From: Leptospira selangorensis
GTDB lineage: Bacteria; Spirochaetota; Leptospiria; Leptospirales; Leptospiraceae
Direction: 5' to 3'
DNA: 64,000 nucleotides
Assembly: GCF_004769405.1 (NCBI RefSeq)
Contig: NZ_RQES01000005.1
Coordinates: 762,873 to 826,872, forward strand
Under the pieces are notes generated by a model, which was not told the DNA's origin, did not search any database, and saw nothing but the letters and a program-made list of their open reading frames with translations. The position numbers and the translations under genes are program-made. The number at the start of each line of letters is the position of its first letter. The first letter of the stretch is position 1. Shown piece after piece: positions 21,257 to 31,752 of the stretch.

Positions 21257-21921
21257 AAGCGATCTTAGCTCTGGTCCGAAAAGAGTTCCGGCTATTAGGA
21301 AAAGCGAGTAATGGAATTTTGTCCTTACTCGTTTTAGTTTCCGCGATGGTGTTTTTATTCCATTATGCTTTAGAAAGAAACGGCAAAATAGATCTGGTCG
21401 CTCTCATCGGTTTAAAATGGGCCATTCTGTTTGTCGCTTCATTCGTATTAGTCGGCCAATTCACCTGGGAAGAAAGAGAAGCGGGTGGTGGAACTGCGAG
21501 TCGGCTTTTTATTTCTCCTTGGGTTTTATATTTTTCTAAATCGATTTTAGTATTTATAGCTTTGTCTGCGGCGGCAATTTATTTGATGGGACTTTTTGCT
21601 CTCATGTTTTCTGCATTTCCTGCAGACATAAACGAATTTGGGAGACAAATCGTATTTTTCTTTCCCGGTCTATTATGCCTTTCTTTTTTGGGAGTTTGTC
21701 TTTCCCATATTAGTTTATCTTCTCGCCTCAAAGAGATACTACTTCCGCTATTACTAGTGCCTCTTTCTATTCCGGTATTTTTGTATGGAATGGAAGCTGA
21801 GAGAAAATTTATCTCCCAACCTTTTTCCGCCTTGGTGGGTTCATTTGTTCTAATTTTGGCATTTGCTTTTTTTTACGGTTCCATGGGGGCACTTCTGGTA
21901 GAAATGACTTCCGACGAATAG
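21253..21921 (+). CDS. ccmB: Haem exporter membrane subunit CcmB
   Basis: A 222-residue integral membrane protein with about six helices, the permease partner of CcmA. It starts with a short basic segment ([15 protein letters not shown]), then hydrophobic helices. A cytoplasmic loop [20 protein letters not shown] fits the CcmB E-x-x-x-G-x-L-x-x-L-L-x-x-P region. The start codon overlaps the ccmA stop (ATGA), indicating translational coupling. Recognition rests on position between ccmA and ccmC and on the loop motif. Confidence 0.8.
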   Translation: MKAILALVRKEFRLLGKASNGILSLLVLVSAMVFLFHYALERNGKIDLVALIGLKWAILFVASFVLVGQFTWEEREAGGGTASRLFISPWVLYFSKSILVFIALSAAAIYLMGLFALMFSAFPADINEFGRQIVFFFPGLLCLSFLGVCLSHISLSSRLKEILLPLLLVPLSIPVFLYGMEAERKFISQPFSALVGSFVLILAFAFFYGSMGALLVEMTSDE

Positions 21922-21967
21922 GATTCTTGTTGATACAATTTGCGGATACCTGCACACTTCCAAGCGT

Positions 21968-22651
21968 ATGAATATTCGCCTCCTGCATCCCGCCTGGGAC
22001 TGGATACTCTCTCTTTTGTTTTTATCGATTTTTCCGTTTGCAGTGCTTCTGGGTTTATACTACCCGAATGTGATCTTAGAGCAGGGGATCTCTCACAGAA
22101 TTTTTTATTTCCATGTGCCTGTTGCCTGGGTGGCTTTGTATGGTCCCGGAATTTCTTCCGTTTGTGCGGTTGCTTACTTGGTAACTAAGAATAAGACCTG
22201 GGACACACTTTCACTTTCTGCAAATAAGATCTCGCTTTTGTTTGCGATCGGTGTTCTGTTTTCAGGACCGATCTGGGCTTACCTTGCTTGGGGAACTCCT
22301 TGGGACAGTACGGATGCTCGCTTAAATTCTTTTTTTGTTTTAGTTCTAAGTCTTGTGGCTTATTTCTTATTGCGGTTTTTGGTTCTGGACCAAACTAAAA
22401 AGTATATCTTCTCCGCTTTTTTAAGTTTGTTCTGCAGTGTGAATGCTATCTTAACCTGGGGAGCAATTCGCTGGATGGACAATCCTGGAAATCACCCTTC
22501 TTCCGTATTGGGAAAAAAGGGAATGGATCCCGATATGAGGATCTCTTTTTGGCTGGGGATTTTGGCATACCATATACTTTTTTTGATCTTATACAGAATA
22601 GTTTATCGTTTGGATAAGATCAAAGCGGTGAGAGAAGAATTGTTGGATTGA
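21968..22651 (+). CDS. ccmC: Cytochrome c biogenesis protein CcmC
   Basis: A 227-residue membrane protein with about six helices. CcmC binds haem through a periplasmic tryptophan-rich WWD segment and hands it to CcmE. The segment here is [19 protein letters not shown], a divergent form of WGTWWVWDARLT. A conserved His lies before it ([12 protein letters not shown]) and another after it ([10 protein letters not shown]). The three ccm genes are cotranscribed. ccmE, ccmF and ccmH are not in this stretch and should lie elsewhere. Confidence 0.85.
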   Translation: MNIRLLHPAWDWILSLLFLSIFPFAVLLGLYYPNVILEQGISHRIFYFHVPVAWVALYGPGISSVCAVAYLVTKNKTWDTLSLSANKISLLFAIGVLFSGPIWAYLAWGTPWDSTDARLNSFFVLVLSLVAYFLLRFLVLDQTKKYIFSAFLSLFCSVNAILTWGAIRWMDNPGNHPSSVLGKKGMDPDMRISFWLGILAYHILFLILYRIVYRLDKIKAVREELLD

Positions 22652-22703
22652 AAAATTCACTCAATTTTATAAAATACGAATTTTGTAATGATAGGGACGG
22701 ATC

Positions 22704-23852
22704 GTGGATAGAGAGAAGCAAGAGAGCCAATTGAATTATTCCGACTATTCTATCCTTGCGGTCGATGATTCGGATATCAATCTCAAACTTTTAGTTCATA
22801 CTTTAAAACCTCTGGGCTTCCAAGTTTTAACTGCGATGAATACGGAAGAGGCGCGCACACTTCTCGCGACCAATCAGGTGGATGTACTTCTTTTAGATGT
22901 GAGTATGCCCGGTCAGGACGGATTTTCTTTCTGTAAAGAACTAAGAGAGATAGATAGATTCAACCTTCTTCCTATTTTATTCATCACAGCTTATAATAGA
23001 GAGTTGGGATTCGACGAAGCGATCACTCATGGTGGAGACGACTTTCTTCATAAACCTTTCCAACCTAAAGAATTAGTCGCAAAGATCAGAGCTTTTATCC
23101 GGATCAAAAATCTTCAGGACGAACTTTTACACCAAAAGAAAAAGTACGAAAAAGAATTGGTGATGGCAAGAAGGGTACAACAGGAACTTGTACCTGAAAA
23201 ACAATTGGAGTGGAACGGCTACAGAGTGAATTCGGTCTTCCATCCTTTGATGCAGATTGGCGGAGATTTTATAGACGCATGGATAGAAGAAGATAAACTT
23301 CATGTGTTTATCGCGGATTGTTCCGGTCATGGACCTTCTGCGGCGCTTCTTTCCGCGATGGTAAAGATGCAGGTTTCCAATTTAGGAAGAAGTAATACTC
23401 TTATCGAAAAAGTAAAAACTCTCCGCCAACAATTGGAGAAGATCTTACCGGAAGATTTTTCTATCACATTCTTCTACGGTATTCTGGATAAAAAAGGCAA
23501 ATTTGAATATGCGAATGGAGGTCATCCTCCTCCGCTATTGTACAATAAAGGTAACGTCGAAGAGTTGCCTGGTATGGGACCTCTAATCATTCCGATAGAA
23601 CTTGGGACAGAAGACGAATTTAGATCTGTAGTCTTGGAAAAAGGTGTTTCTCTATTACTTTACACGGATGGTGCCACTGAAATAACGGATGAGAACTATA
23701 ATATTTTGGGCGAAGAAAGTCTGAAGAAGATCCTAAAAGAAGCCGTTGAATCCAAGGAAGATATACTGAATTTCTCGTTGGAAAGAATATTGGCACATTC
23801 AGGGAACATGACCCACGACGATGATATCGCTCTCATGGTTATCCAAGGATGA
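22704..23852 (+). CDS. Response regulator with PP2C-type phosphatase output
   Basis: A 382-residue signalling protein. Residues about 15-130 are a receiver domain: acidic pair VDDSD, phospho-acceptor [13 protein letters not shown], the Thr in FITAYN and the Lys in HKPF. A linking coiled coil follows ([24 protein letters not shown]). The C-terminal half is an RsbU/SpoIIE-type Ser/Thr phosphatase: [36 protein letters not shown] and HDDDIALMV. Such proteins dephosphorylate anti-sigma antagonists. It starts with GTG after AGGGACGG. Its stop overlaps the purC start (ATGA), an unexpected coupling to purine synthesis. Confidence 0.9.
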   Translation: MDREKQESQLNYSDYSILAVDDSDINLKLLVHTLKPLGFQVLTAMNTEEARTLLATNQVDVLLLDVSMPGQDGFSFCKELREIDRFNLLPILFITAYNRELGFDEAITHGGDDFLHKPFQPKELVAKIRAFIRIKNLQDELLHQKKKYEKELVMARRVQQELVPEKQLEWNGYRVNSVFHPLMQIGGDFIDAWIEEDKLHVFIADCSGHGPSAALLSAMVKMQVSNLGRSNTLIEKVKTLRQQLEKILPEDFSITFFYGILDKKGKFEYANGGHPPPLLYNKGNVEELPGMGPLIIPIELGTEDEFRSVVLEKGVSLLLYTDGATEITDENYNILGEESLKKILKEAVESKEDILNFSLERILAHSGNMTHDDDIALMVIQG

Positions 23853-24718
23853 GTGAACTCCCAAAACCTTCATATATTGGCAAAGTCAGAGACGTATACG
23901 ATTTAGGAAATTCCCTGATATTATCTTCCACAGATCGAGTTTCCGCATTCGATGTTGTGTTCCGCCAGATCGTTCCTGGTAAAGGAAAAGTTTTAAATAA
24001 GATCTCCGCAGAATGGTTCTCCTACTTTAAGGACATTCCGAATCATATCATAGAGACTGATGTTTCTAAGTTCCCTTCTCCATTTAAAGATCATCCTGAT
24101 TTAAAGGATCGTTCTGTTCTTGTTAAAAAATGCAAACGGATCGACTTCGAATGTGTGGTCCGCGGTTATCTTTCCGGATCCGGTTGGAAGGAATACAAAC
24201 AAGATGGCACTCTTGCTTTTAAAAAACTTCCTCCAGGTTTGAAAGAATCCGAAAAACTGCCTGAGCCTGCTTTTACTCCTGCGATCAAAAACGATACAGG
24301 CCATGACGAGAACATCTCCGAAGATAGAATGAAAAACGAGATCGGATCCGAACTCTTCTCTATTTTAAAGGAAAAATCGATTTCCCTCTATACCAGGGCC
24401 GCTGAACTGGTAGCAGGGGCCGGGATTTTGCTCTGCGATACCAAATTCGAATTCGGGATTTCGGAAGATAAGGTCATCTTGATCGACGAAATTTTGACTC
24501 CGGATTCTTCCAGGTATTGGGCTCAGGAGTCCTATGTTATCGGGACCACTCCGCCCAGCATGGACAAACAGATCTTAAGGAATTATCTGGAAAAATCCGG
24601 TTGGAATAAAGTTCCTCCGGCACCGGATCTACCGGGAAGCCTGATTGTGGAATTGCAAGCGGCATATAAGGAAATACAGGACCGACTATTAAAATGTTTA
24701 TCGCAAGAATCAATGTAA
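23849..24718 (+). CDS. purC: SAICAR synthetase
   Basis: A 289-residue enzyme joining aspartate to CAIR with ATP in purine synthesis. Motifs in order are [50 protein letters not shown], then [13 protein letters not shown] and the Mg/ATP segment [12 protein letters not shown]. Length matches the long bacterial/yeast-type PurC. Its start overlaps the phosphatase gene stop and its 3' end overlaps purS by 25 bases, so translation of the set is tightly coupled. Confidence 0.96.
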   Translation: MSELPKPSYIGKVRDVYDLGNSLILSSTDRVSAFDVVFRQIVPGKGKVLNKISAEWFSYFKDIPNHIIETDVSKFPSPFKDHPDLKDRSVLVKKCKRIDFECVVRGYLSGSGWKEYKQDGTLAFKKLPPGLKESEKLPEPAFTPAIKNDTGHDENISEDRMKNEIGSELFSILKEKSISLYTRAAELVAGAGILLCDTKFEFGISEDKVILIDEILTPDSSRYWAQESYVIGTTPPSMDKQILRNYLEKSGWNKVPPAPDLPGSLIVELQAAYKEIQDRLLKCLSQESM

Positions 24719-24942
24719 CTCTAAAAGAATCAGTTCTCGATCCTCAAGGGAACACAGTAAAATCCACTCTACATGAATTGGGCGAAAAGGCTGTCCAAGA
24801 TGTTCGGGTTGGAAAATACATCGAGGTCAAATTGGATTCTCCAGATCTCGAAACTGCAAAGAAGACAGTTGCAAATCTTTGCGAAAAACTTTTAGTAAAT
24901 CATGTGATTGAAACTTATCGTTCGGAGATCGTAACGGAATGA
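24694..24942 (+). CDS. purS: FGAM synthase small subunit PurS
   Basis: An 82-residue protein of the PurS family, the bridging subunit of the three-part FGAM synthase (PurS, PurQ, small PurL). It has the family layout: [13 protein letters not shown] at the start, STLHELG, then [13 protein letters not shown], and a C-terminal helix [13 protein letters not shown]. Its start lies 25 bases inside purC, and its stop overlaps the purQ start by four bases. The large subunit purL is not in the window. Confidence 0.93.
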   Translation: MFIARINVTLKESVLDPQGNTVKSTLHELGEKAVQDVRVGKYIEVKLDSPDLETAKKTVANLCEKLLVNHVIETYRSEIVTE

Positions 24943-25598
24943 AAGCAGCGGTAGTCACTTTTCCAGGTTCTAATTGTGATAATGATATCGTAAGAGTCCT
25001 TTCAGAATTCTATTCTGCGAAAGTAGACAAGGTCTGGCATAAAGACCAATTCTCCGAAAAATACGATCTGGTTATTCTTCCGGGAGGATTTTCCTACGGA
25101 GATTATCTTAGATCAGGAGCAATGGCTCCTTTTTCCCCGGTAATGAAATCGGTAAAAGAACATACTGATCGTGGTGGAAAACTATTCGGAATTTGTAATG
25201 GATTCCAGATTTTAGCGGAAGCCGGTTATCTTCCAGGCGCATTAATACGTAATAGAAACCTAAAGTATGTTTGTAGGACCATCGGTCTTAAAAAAGCTTC
25301 TAACTCGAATAAGATCAGCGGCAGTTTAGCTGATGATAAGATCTTAAGAGTTCCGGTTGCTCATGGAGACGGATGTTATTTCGCTTCTGCCGAGATCCGC
25401 AAACAATTAAAGGAAGAGGGTCGCATTCTATTCCTTTACGCAGGAGATAATCCTAACGGAAGTTTGGATGATATCGCCGGGATCTGTTCTCCGGATTTCA
25501 GAGTGGCAGGTATGATGCCTCACCCGGAAAGAGCCATGAATCCGATCACTGGAGAGATGGACGGCAAAACCGTTTTAGATCTTCTAATCGCTTCTTAA
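24939..25598 (+). CDS. purQ: FGAM synthase glutaminase subunit PurQ
   Basis: A 219-residue class I glutamine amidotransferase supplying ammonia to PurL. The N-terminal [14 protein letters not shown] and the loop [15 protein letters not shown] are characteristic. The nucleophile is C86 in [10 protein letters not shown] and the catalytic His/Glu lie in MMPHPERAM. It is the last gene of the phosphatase-purC-purS-purQ run. An inverted repeat follows before the convergent gene at 25722. Confidence 0.95.
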   Translation: MKAAVVTFPGSNCDNDIVRVLSEFYSAKVDKVWHKDQFSEKYDLVILPGGFSYGDYLRSGAMAPFSPVMKSVKEHTDRGGKLFGICNGFQILAEAGYLPGALIRNRNLKYVCRTIGLKKASNSNKISGSLADDKILRVPVAHGDGCYFASAEIRKQLKEEGRILFLYAGDNPNGSLDDIAGICSPDFRVAGMMPHPERAMNPITGEMDGKTVLDLLIAS

Positions 25599-25615
25599 TT
25601 TATTTTTAGAAATTT

Positions 25616-25718
25616 TTTCACACTAAGACGCAAAGTAGAGAAGGTATTATAGTTTTTATAAGCGAATTTTTCTTATGATACTTTAAAAACCTTTTAAACT
25701 TAGCGCCTTCGCGTGAAA
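25616..25718. repeat. Imperfect inverted repeat of a widespread intergenic motif
   Basis: A 20-base arm at 25616-25635 (TTTCACACTAAGACGCAAAG) and one at 25699-25718 (CTTAGCGCCTTCGCGTGAAA) are inverted repeats of each other with 16 of 20 bases matching. About 63 AT-rich bases separate them. This resembles the CGCGAAGGCGCTAAG-type motif that I recall from many environmental bacterial genomes. It lies between convergent genes and could act as a bidirectional terminator or a relic of a small mobile repeat. Confidence 0.5.
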
Positions 25719-25721
25719 TTC

Positions 25722-26675
25722 CTACTGCCTCTCTAAAAGAGCAATTCCGTTTGTTATCTTTTCCTTCTTCGTCTTGGTTTTTATCCAGCCTGAAACGGTA
25801 TATAATGTTTTTATAAATTTCTCTTTTCCTAAATTTTTTGGACGAGGGAAGCTTGCCTCTACCTCAGGTTCTAATTCTAACTCCAATTTGGAATTTTGAT
25901 CTTTTAGGATTTTCTTCTTTCCTTGGTTTGTCCAGACCGGTTCACCTAAGTTCAGTACTTCTCCATTGGTCCAAATTAGGATCTCATCTTCCAGATAAAG
26001 ATGGACTTTCTTCTTTGCAGAAATATTCAGATAGATCCGATTTTCTAAAGGGTAAGCTTCGGAGCTATATCCCTTAAAAACCGTATAAGACAAAAGTCCA
26101 TTTTCTAAGGAAACGGATAGATCATTCCAGGAAAGTTGTCCTTCTACCCTTAAGTCGGGAGAATGGTTCTTAAAAATCCAATCCTTGCCGGAAGGTGAAA
26201 TTTGAGTGAACCACGTCTTATTTTTTTCTCCGGTGTAGGTGAGAGCGTCCAATTGGAAGTTCAGATTTTTTTCCCAAATCGCAGAATGTGTATAACCTTG
26301 GCGGATATTATCATCCAATCTGAAATTAAATCTTTTATCCGATTTGGTAAAACTCCAATAACCGTTCTTAAAACTTCCTTGGTGGATAAAAGAAGAAGTT
26401 CCATTCTCTATAAGAGAGACCTCTTGCAGATTCCCGGTCTCTCTATTCCAGAGCAAAAGATTTGCCCCCGATTTGAATTTGGTCGAGTAGATCCTAAGTT
26501 CTAAAAAGATTTTTTCTCCCAAAATATCTACGAGCACTGAGTCTACGGATCTAAATTTGGAAAAAAATCCTGCATTGTATTCTTTGGAATTATCGATTTG
26601 CACAGGACCGAAATATTTTCCAAACAAAGGTTCTAGTGTGGAAGGATGAAGAATGGAGCCTAAATGTTCTTTCAT
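25722..26675 (-). CDS. Hypothetical protein, beta-rich
   Basis: A 317-residue protein that I do not recognise with confidence. It lacks a signal peptide or membrane helix. The sequence is dominated by strand-like stretches with many Trp and Tyr residues (SGANLLLWNRETG, GYWSFTKSDKRFNFRLDD, WIFKNHSPDLRVEGQLSWNDLSV), suggesting a large beta-sandwich or lipocalin-like fold. Two halves show similar alternation. The composition recalls DUF2804-type proteins, but I cannot support that assignment. It is monocistronic, with a hairpin in its leader. Confidence 0.6.
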   Translation of the reverse strand: MKEHLGSILHPSTLEPLFGKYFGPVQIDNSKEYNAGFFSKFRSVDSVLVDILGEKIFLELRIYSTKFKSGANLLLWNRETGNLQEVSLIENGTSSFIHQGSFKNGYWSFTKSDKRFNFRLDDNIRQGYTHSAIWEKNLNFQLDALTYTGEKNKTWFTQISPSGKDWIFKNHSPDLRVEGQLSWNDLSVSLENGLLSYTVFKGYSSEAYPLENRIYLNISAKKKVHLYLEDEILIWTNGEVLNLGEPVWTNQGKKKILKDQNSKLELELEPEVEASFPRPKNLGKEKFIKTLYTVSGWIKTKTKKEKITNGIALLERQ

Positions 26676-26691
26676 GAGATATTCATCTAAT

Positions 26692-26712
26692 GGCGATTAG
26701 TCGCCTTTTTTT
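26692..26712 (+). terminator. Terminator facing right, antisense to the 25722 gene leader
   Basis: GGCGA (26692-26696) pairs with TCGCC (26701-26705) over a 4-base loop, followed by seven T. No rightward gene ends here. It could stop antisense readthrough from the pur operon before the EAL gene. Confidence 0.5.
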
Positions 26713-26898
26713 CCTGAACAAAAACCCGTTTGGGACGGGGCTTTGTAACAAAAGAAAACAAATAATTTGCCATAATGTAGAAAAAGAATAAGAAAAAAAG
26801 GGGAATTTTCCAAGCTTTCGTCTTCATTCCTAAGGCCGTTTCAGGGAAATATGCTTGTGTGTATACTTCAACCGGATTCTAGTAGTGAAGGAATCTGC

Positions 26899-28143
26899 AT
26901 GCTCGCCGAATACGAGTCTCAACAAATTCTATCTCTGGGAGAAGGTTATTATACCCCTCATTACCAGCCGATCTTAGACGTCGGTAATCGTAATATTATA
27001 GGTTACGAGGTTTTGGGCAGAGTATTTTCTCCCGAATCAAATCAATATCATTCTCTAGGTTATCATTTTCATAATCCGGATACGGATACCGTCCGTTTAG
27101 TTCATATTGACCGTATCATTCGTGAAAAAGCGATCAAACATGTAAAGGAAACAGGTCTTAAGACTAAAATTTTCCTGAACATGATGCCGAACTTTCTCTC
27201 CATGGTCTACACGGGAGAAGTGTTGGATATCAAACGTCTTCATATTCTTCATCTTATAGACAAATACGATATTAACCCTAACGATCTAGTTTTAGAGATC
27301 ACGGAAGATAAGTTCGAAGGGAATATTGAAAAACTTTTATATATAGTAAGCCTTTTTAGAGAAAGAGGGATCAAGATCGCAGTGGATGATCTTGGGGTCG
27401 GTTTTTCCAATTTGGAAAGGATCGGTTATATCCATCCGGATATTATGAAAGTGGACATAAAAATTATGAGAGAGAGTTTGAATAGACGCTCTTTCAAAAA
27501 TGTACTCTCTGCAATTTCTGAAATGTCCCAAAGGCTCGGTTCTCAACTTCTATTCGAAGGTGTAGAAAACGAAGAAGAATTATATCTTGCTCTATCCATG
27601 GGTGCGAATCTTCTGCAAGGTTTTTATTTCTCTCGTCCTGCATTGGATTTTCAGGACAAAAAACGTTTTAATAAAACTCTAAAAACTTCTCTCGAAAAAT
27701 TTTCAGGACTTAGGTTCTTGGAAATTCTGGAAAATCTCAGAAAAGAACAATCCTTCTTGGATCAGTTCGTGGATTTATTCAAAGATCTGGAAACTTCTTC
27801 CGAAGAAAAGATGACGGATGCATTGAATGGAATTCTGGATAGACTTCCTTTGGAGACAACTTCCGTTTTAGTCACTGATATGCACGGTTATCAGGTGACT
27901 CCTACTTTCAAAAGAGAAGCTTACGATCTTCCTTGGACAAGATTGCTGACCGAAGTAGGGAATAACTATGCTTGGAAACCTTTCTTTATCCGTCATAAGG
28001 CAGAAACCTACCATTCCAGCAGAGTTTCCGGGTTTACTGAACCTTTCCATGATATAGAAACCAAACGTCAATATGTCTTATTCACCCTGAATCTGGGAGA
28101 GAATCACGTTCTCATTCTCCGCCTGGACTGGGAATCCTACTGA
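26899..28143 (+). CDS. EAL-domain cyclic-di-GMP phosphodiesterase
   Basis: A cytoplasmic protein of about 414 residues. The EAL domain spans roughly residues 10-260. The signature motif is present as YEVLGR, and the other catalytic residues are conserved: Asn in FLNMMPN, Glu in LEITED, the Asp pair in AVDDLGVGFS, Lys in IMKVDI, Glu in FEGVENEEEL and Gln in LQGFYFSRP. It should therefore hydrolyse c-di-GMP. The C-terminal 150 residues form a PAS-like sensory region (SVLVTDMHGYQVTP), similar in place to the domain after the EAL of YkuI. ATG 26899 with AAGGA is preferred over ATG 26851. Confidence 0.85.
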   Translation: MLAEYESQQILSLGEGYYTPHYQPILDVGNRNIIGYEVLGRVFSPESNQYHSLGYHFHNPDTDTVRLVHIDRIIREKAIKHVKETGLKTKIFLNMMPNFLSMVYTGEVLDIKRLHILHLIDKYDINPNDLVLEITEDKFEGNIEKLLYIVSLFRERGIKIAVDDLGVGFSNLERIGYIHPDIMKVDIKIMRESLNRRSFKNVLSAISEMSQRLGSQLLFEGVENEEELYLALSMGANLLQGFYFSRPALDFQDKKRFNKTLKTSLEKFSGLRFLEILENLRKEQSFLDQFVDLFKDLETSSEEKMTDALNGILDRLPLETTSVLVTDMHGYQVTPTFKREAYDLPWTRLLTEVGNNYAWKPFFIRHKAETYHSSRVSGFTEPFHDIETKRQYVLFTLNLGENHVLILRLDWESY

Positions 28144-28221
28144 AGTCCCGGCTTCCAAACATCTTTCCTATTGATCTCCGCCTCAGGCATAAAAACATAG
28201 TCCTAGGCAGGGGTCCTATAC

Positions 28222-28983
28222 GTGGCGGAACTACTCAAAATTTTAAATCTTCGCGCCGGAGTGGAAACCGAATCCGGTGAAGTTCAGGAAATCCTGAAAG
28301 GAGTCGACCTCACTATCAACGAGGGAGAAGTCCATGCCATCATGGGTCCTAACGGATCCGGAAAAAGTACCTTATCAAATGTCATTATGGGTCACCCTAA
28401 ATATAAGGTGATCTCAGGGGATATACTTTTCAGGGGAGAATCCCTTCTTGAAAAACCTACGGACGAAAGAGCAAGAGCCGGCATCTTTCTTTGCTTCCAA
28501 TATCCGACCAGTATCCCCGGTGTAACGATCGGAAATTTTTTACGTACCATCTTAAAATCGGTCCGAGGCAAGGATCTGCCCGTAAAAGAATTCCGAAAAG
28601 AGCTAAAAGAAGCCACTGCTTTATTAGAAGTTCCTGATACTTGGATCGGAAGATACGTGAATGACGGTTTTTCCGGTGGAGAGAAAAAAAGGAACGAGAT
28701 CCTTCAAATGACTCTTCTCAAACCTAAACTTTCAGTTCTAGACGAAACTGATTCCGGTTTGGATATAGACGCACTTAGAATTATTAGCGAAGGTATCACT
28801 AAAAACAAATCCGCGGAAAGATCCATTCTTCTGATCACACATTATCAAAGAATGTTGAATTACGTGACTCCTGATTTTGTTCACGTGTTTGCACAAGGTA
28901 AGATCTTGAAAACCGGCGGAAGGGAACTCGCTCTTGAGTTGGAAGAAAAAGGATATGATTGGATCCTAAACGGAGCGAATTAA
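28222..28983 (+). CDS. sufC: Fe-S assembly ATPase SufC
   Basis: A 253-residue ABC-type ATPase of the SUF iron-sulfur assembly machine. Walker A is GPNGSGKST, followed by [29 protein letters not shown] (Q-loop), the signature [14 protein letters not shown] and Walker [17 protein letters not shown]; all are typical of SufC rather than transporters. The start is GTG. It leads a cluster sufC-sufD-Rieske-sufS-sufU. sufB, its usual scaffold partner, is not upstream, where an EAL gene lies instead. Confidence 0.95.
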   Translation: MAELLKILNLRAGVETESGEVQEILKGVDLTINEGEVHAIMGPNGSGKSTLSNVIMGHPKYKVISGDILFRGESLLEKPTDERARAGIFLCFQYPTSIPGVTIGNFLRTILKSVRGKDLPVKEFRKELKEATALLEVPDTWIGRYVNDGFSGGEKKRNEILQMTLLKPKLSVLDETDSGLDIDALRIISEGITKNKSAERSILLITHYQRMLNYVTPDFVHVFAQGKILKTGGRELALELEEKGYDWILNGAN

Positions 28984-28987
28984 AGGG

Positions 28988-30169
28988 ATGCTTTTGGCGG
29001 AATCAATTTCGGAATATATCAAGGAGAAGAAGGAGCCATCCATTCTTACCGAATTCCGTACTAACGCCGAGAAACTTCTGAACTCCGCGATATTTCCGGA
29101 TTCTTCCTTAGAATCTTGGAGAAAGATCAGTCTTTCTAATTTTAAAATTTCAGAATATACAAAAGTTTGTCCTGACTCTTCCGTAACTGTTTCTGGAAAC
29201 GCAAAGGTTACTAGATTACAAGATCTTCCCCCTGAAAAACTTTCAGAAGTCCTGAAAAAAGTCGAACCGGCGGTTTCATTCTATTCTAAAGAATGGTTCC
29301 CACTTTTTGTATTTTCCAGATTCACTCATGCATATTACGTGCAACTTGGTTCTGATCCTTCTTCTTATCCCGAGATCAAGATAGAATGTAAAGATGGGAA
29401 TATCATTCTCCCACTTCTGATCGTGGATGCTTTTCCGGGAGCAAAATCCAATTTTCTAGAAAGATGGGAATCTCCCGATCAGAAAGATTTGGTATTAATG
29501 AGTGGAGTTACTATTCTTCTTACTCCTCCTAATGGGGATTTTCAATATTCTAGTTTGGAAAATTTGGGAGATTCAACTTTTCATTTCAGAGCGACCTACG
29601 GAATACAAGAGAAGGATTCCAAATTCCATGCGAGCCTTGCTTCTTGGGGCGGATACAAAGGCAAAACATTCTATGATACGAATGTTGTCGGAAAAGGATG
29701 TTGGACACGTTATGTGGGACTTTCTCCTTTAAAGGCCAGGGAATTCCAAGACACTGAAGTCCGAATTCTTCATTCAGAAAGTCATGCCCAAAGTTCTATT
29801 TTGTATCGTACGGTTGTAAGAGAAAAGGCCCATCATGTTTTTACGGGTAATCTTCATATTCCTTCTCATTGCAAAGATGTGGGTGCGATCCAGATCAATA
29901 ATAACCTTCTACTAGACAGGACTGCAAGAGCGGAATCCATTCCTAAGTTAGAAGTATTCGCTGACAGTGTTAAATGTGAACACGGAGCCACGGTCGGAGA
30001 AATAGACGAAGAGCAATTATTCTATTTAGCTTCCAGGGGTATCTCTGAAGAAGAAGCCCGCAAAATGATCGTAGAAGGATTTTTAAACGAAGTAGTTCGA
30101 GAGTTTCCGTCCGAAACTGTTCGCGAAGAATTATCCTCTATGATAGAATCTAGGATGTTGGGCGAGTAA
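28988..30169 (+). CDS. sufD: Fe-S cluster assembly protein SufD
   Basis: A 393-residue SufD-type beta-helix protein. The N-terminal region [14 protein letters not shown] resembles the SufD Trp-Arg segment. The core ends with [73 protein letters not shown] in fragments, which is the conserved SufB/SufD C-terminus with the Cys and His residues. It is 4 bases after sufC and overlaps the Rieske gene by one base. The short N-terminus favours SufD over SufB. Confidence 0.9.
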   Translation: MLLAESISEYIKEKKEPSILTEFRTNAEKLLNSAIFPDSSLESWRKISLSNFKISEYTKVCPDSSVTVSGNAKVTRLQDLPPEKLSEVLKKVEPAVSFYSKEWFPLFVFSRFTHAYYVQLGSDPSSYPEIKIECKDGNIILPLLIVDAFPGAKSNFLERWESPDQKDLVLMSGVTILLTPPNGDFQYSSLENLGDSTFHFRATYGIQEKDSKFHASLASWGGYKGKTFYDTNVVGKGCWTRYVGLSPLKAREFQDTEVRILHSESHAQSSILYRTVVREKAHHVFTGNLHIPSHCKDVGAIQINNNLLLDRTARAESIPKLEVFADSVKCEHGATVGEIDEEQLFYLASRGISEEEARKMIVEGFLNEVVREFPSETVREELSSMIESRMLGE

Positions 30170-30483
30170 TGGGTGAATTTCAGAAACTAGCTAAACTTTC
30201 CGATTTGAAAGAAGGCGAGGTATTCGTTGCAGAAACCCGTTACCATAGGGTAGGGTTGACTAGACTGGGGGACGAAGTTTGTGCATTCGCAGATCTTTGT
30301 ACCCATGACGGTGAGGATATTTCGACGGGAGATTTGGAAGGGGACGTAATCGTTTGTCCAAGACATTCCGCAAAGTTTAATATCCGTACCGGAAAGGTAC
30401 TTTGTATGCCTGCAGTGGAAGATTTGCCAGTCTATAAGACTAGAATCGTGGGTGACGAAGTCGAAGTAGAGTTGGAGGATTGA
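30169..30483 (+). CDS. Rieske-type [2Fe-2S] ferredoxin
   Basis: A 104-residue soluble Rieske ferredoxin. The two cluster motifs are C-x-H ([10 protein letters not shown]) and C-x2-H ([10 protein letters not shown]), with the typical GxVxCMPA tail ([16 protein letters not shown]). It resembles the ferredoxin component of ring-hydroxylating dioxygenases and NirD. It sits inside the suf cluster, overlapping sufD by one base and 27 bases before sufS. Its role is therefore probably electron delivery during Fe-S assembly, an inference from context. Confidence 0.9.
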   Translation: MGEFQKLAKLSDLKEGEVFVAETRYHRVGLTRLGDEVCAFADLCTHDGEDISTGDLEGDVIVCPRHSAKFNIRTGKVLCMPAVEDLPVYKTRIVGDEVEVELED

Positions 30484-30510
30484 CATGGGGAACCGAGGAG
30501 AGCAAAAGTT

Positions 30511-31752
30511 TTGAGTTTTGATCTCGAAAAGATACGCAGAGATTTTCCGATTCTATCTACACAGATGAACGGCAAGCCCTTGGTGTTTCTGGACAGTGCT
30601 GCCAGTTCTCAAAAGCCTAAGTCTGTTATAGATACTATCCGTAAATATTATGAAGCGGAGAATGCAAACATTCACCGTGGAGTGTATTATCTTTCCCAAA
30701 AGGCCACTGAAAAATATGAGATGGCTCGTATCAGAACATCCAGATTTATCGGAGCTGCCTGCGCCAAGGTAGTCATATTTACTCGCAATACCACTGAATC
30801 CATCAACCTAGTCGCTCAATCTTGGGGACGCACTAATATCCATGAAGGTGATGAGATCGTTCTCACAGAATTAGAACACCATTCTAATTTGGTTCCTTGG
30901 CAGATGTTAGCCCAGGAAAAACAAGCAGTCTTAAAATTTATTCCTCTTAACCAAGATTCCACTTTGGATCTTAGTAATTTGGATGAGATCATCACTGAAA
31001 GAGTAAAGTTAGTCGCTCTTGCTCAGATGTCCAATGTCACCGGCACAATTCACGATCTTTCCGCTATTATCCGTAGAGCAAGGGAAGTCGGAGCGAAAGT
31101 GTTGATAGACGGAGCCCAAGGCATCTGCCATCTTCCGACAAACGTTCAGAAAGAAGATTTTGATTTTTATGCATTCTCCGCTCATAAGATGCTCGGGCCT
31201 ACTGGTGTGGGAATTCTCTACGCTAAGGAAGAGATCTTAGACACAATGCCTCCTTGGATGGGAGGAGGGGATATGATCTCCAAGGTTTGGAAGGATAAAT
31301 CCACTTATGCGGATCTTCCTGCAAGATTAGAAGCGGGAACTCCTAATATTTCCGGAGTTATCGGATTTGGAGCAGCTTTAGAATATCTTGAATCTGTTGG
31401 AATGCAAGAGATCAGAAATCATGAGTTGGAACTCCTACAATATGCTTTAGATCGATTGGAAGACTTCGGCGGTTTAGAACTGTACGGAACAAACGATCTA
31501 AACAAAAGAGGTGGAGTGATCTCCTTCAATTTCCCTGGAGTACACCCTCATGATGTAGGTTCCATTCTGGACGAAGAGGGAATTGCTATCCGTGTGGGGC
31601 ATCATTGCGCTCAACCGTTTATGGACTTCAAAGGAATCGCAGGCACCTGCCGTGCTTCTTTCTATCTTTATAATACCAAAGAAGACGTAGATTCTCTTTT
31701 GGTAGGTCTAAAGAAAGTGAAGGAGATTTTCGGCCGTGTCCTTAAGCGATAG
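30511..31752 (+). CDS. sufS: Cysteine desulfurase SufS
   Basis: A 413-residue PLP enzyme providing sulfur for Fe-S clusters. Motifs are [44 protein letters not shown], the PLP Lys in [24 protein letters not shown] and the active-site Cys in [12 protein letters not shown], with [12 protein letters not shown] after it. This is the group II (SufS) pattern. The start is TTG at 30511 with GAGGAG nine bases upstream. The end overlaps sufU by 17 bases. Confidence 0.96.
   Translation: MSFDLEKIRRDFPILSTQMNGKPLVFLDSAASSQKPKSVIDTIRKYYEAENANIHRGVYYLSQKATEKYEMARIRTSRFIGAACAKVVIFTRNTTESINLVAQSWGRTNIHEGDEIVLTELEHHSNLVPWQMLAQEKQAVLKFIPLNQDSTLDLSNLDEIITERVKLVALAQMSNVTGTIHDLSAIIRRAREVGAKVLIDGAQGICHLPTNVQKEDFDFYAFSAHKMLGPTGVGILYAKEEILDTMPPWMGGGDMISKVWKDKSTYADLPARLEAGTPNISGVIGFGAALEYLESVGMQEIRNHELELLQYALDRLEDFGGLELYGTNDLNKRGGVISFNFPGVHPHDVGSILDEEGIAIRVGHHCAQPFMDFKGIAGTCRASFYLYNTKEDVDSLLVGLKKVKEIFGRVLKR

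Noticed and set aside
23700..23850. Possible purine riboswitch before purC
   Set aside because: The purC start lies within the phosphatase gene, leaving no leader, and I see no aptamer-like structure.
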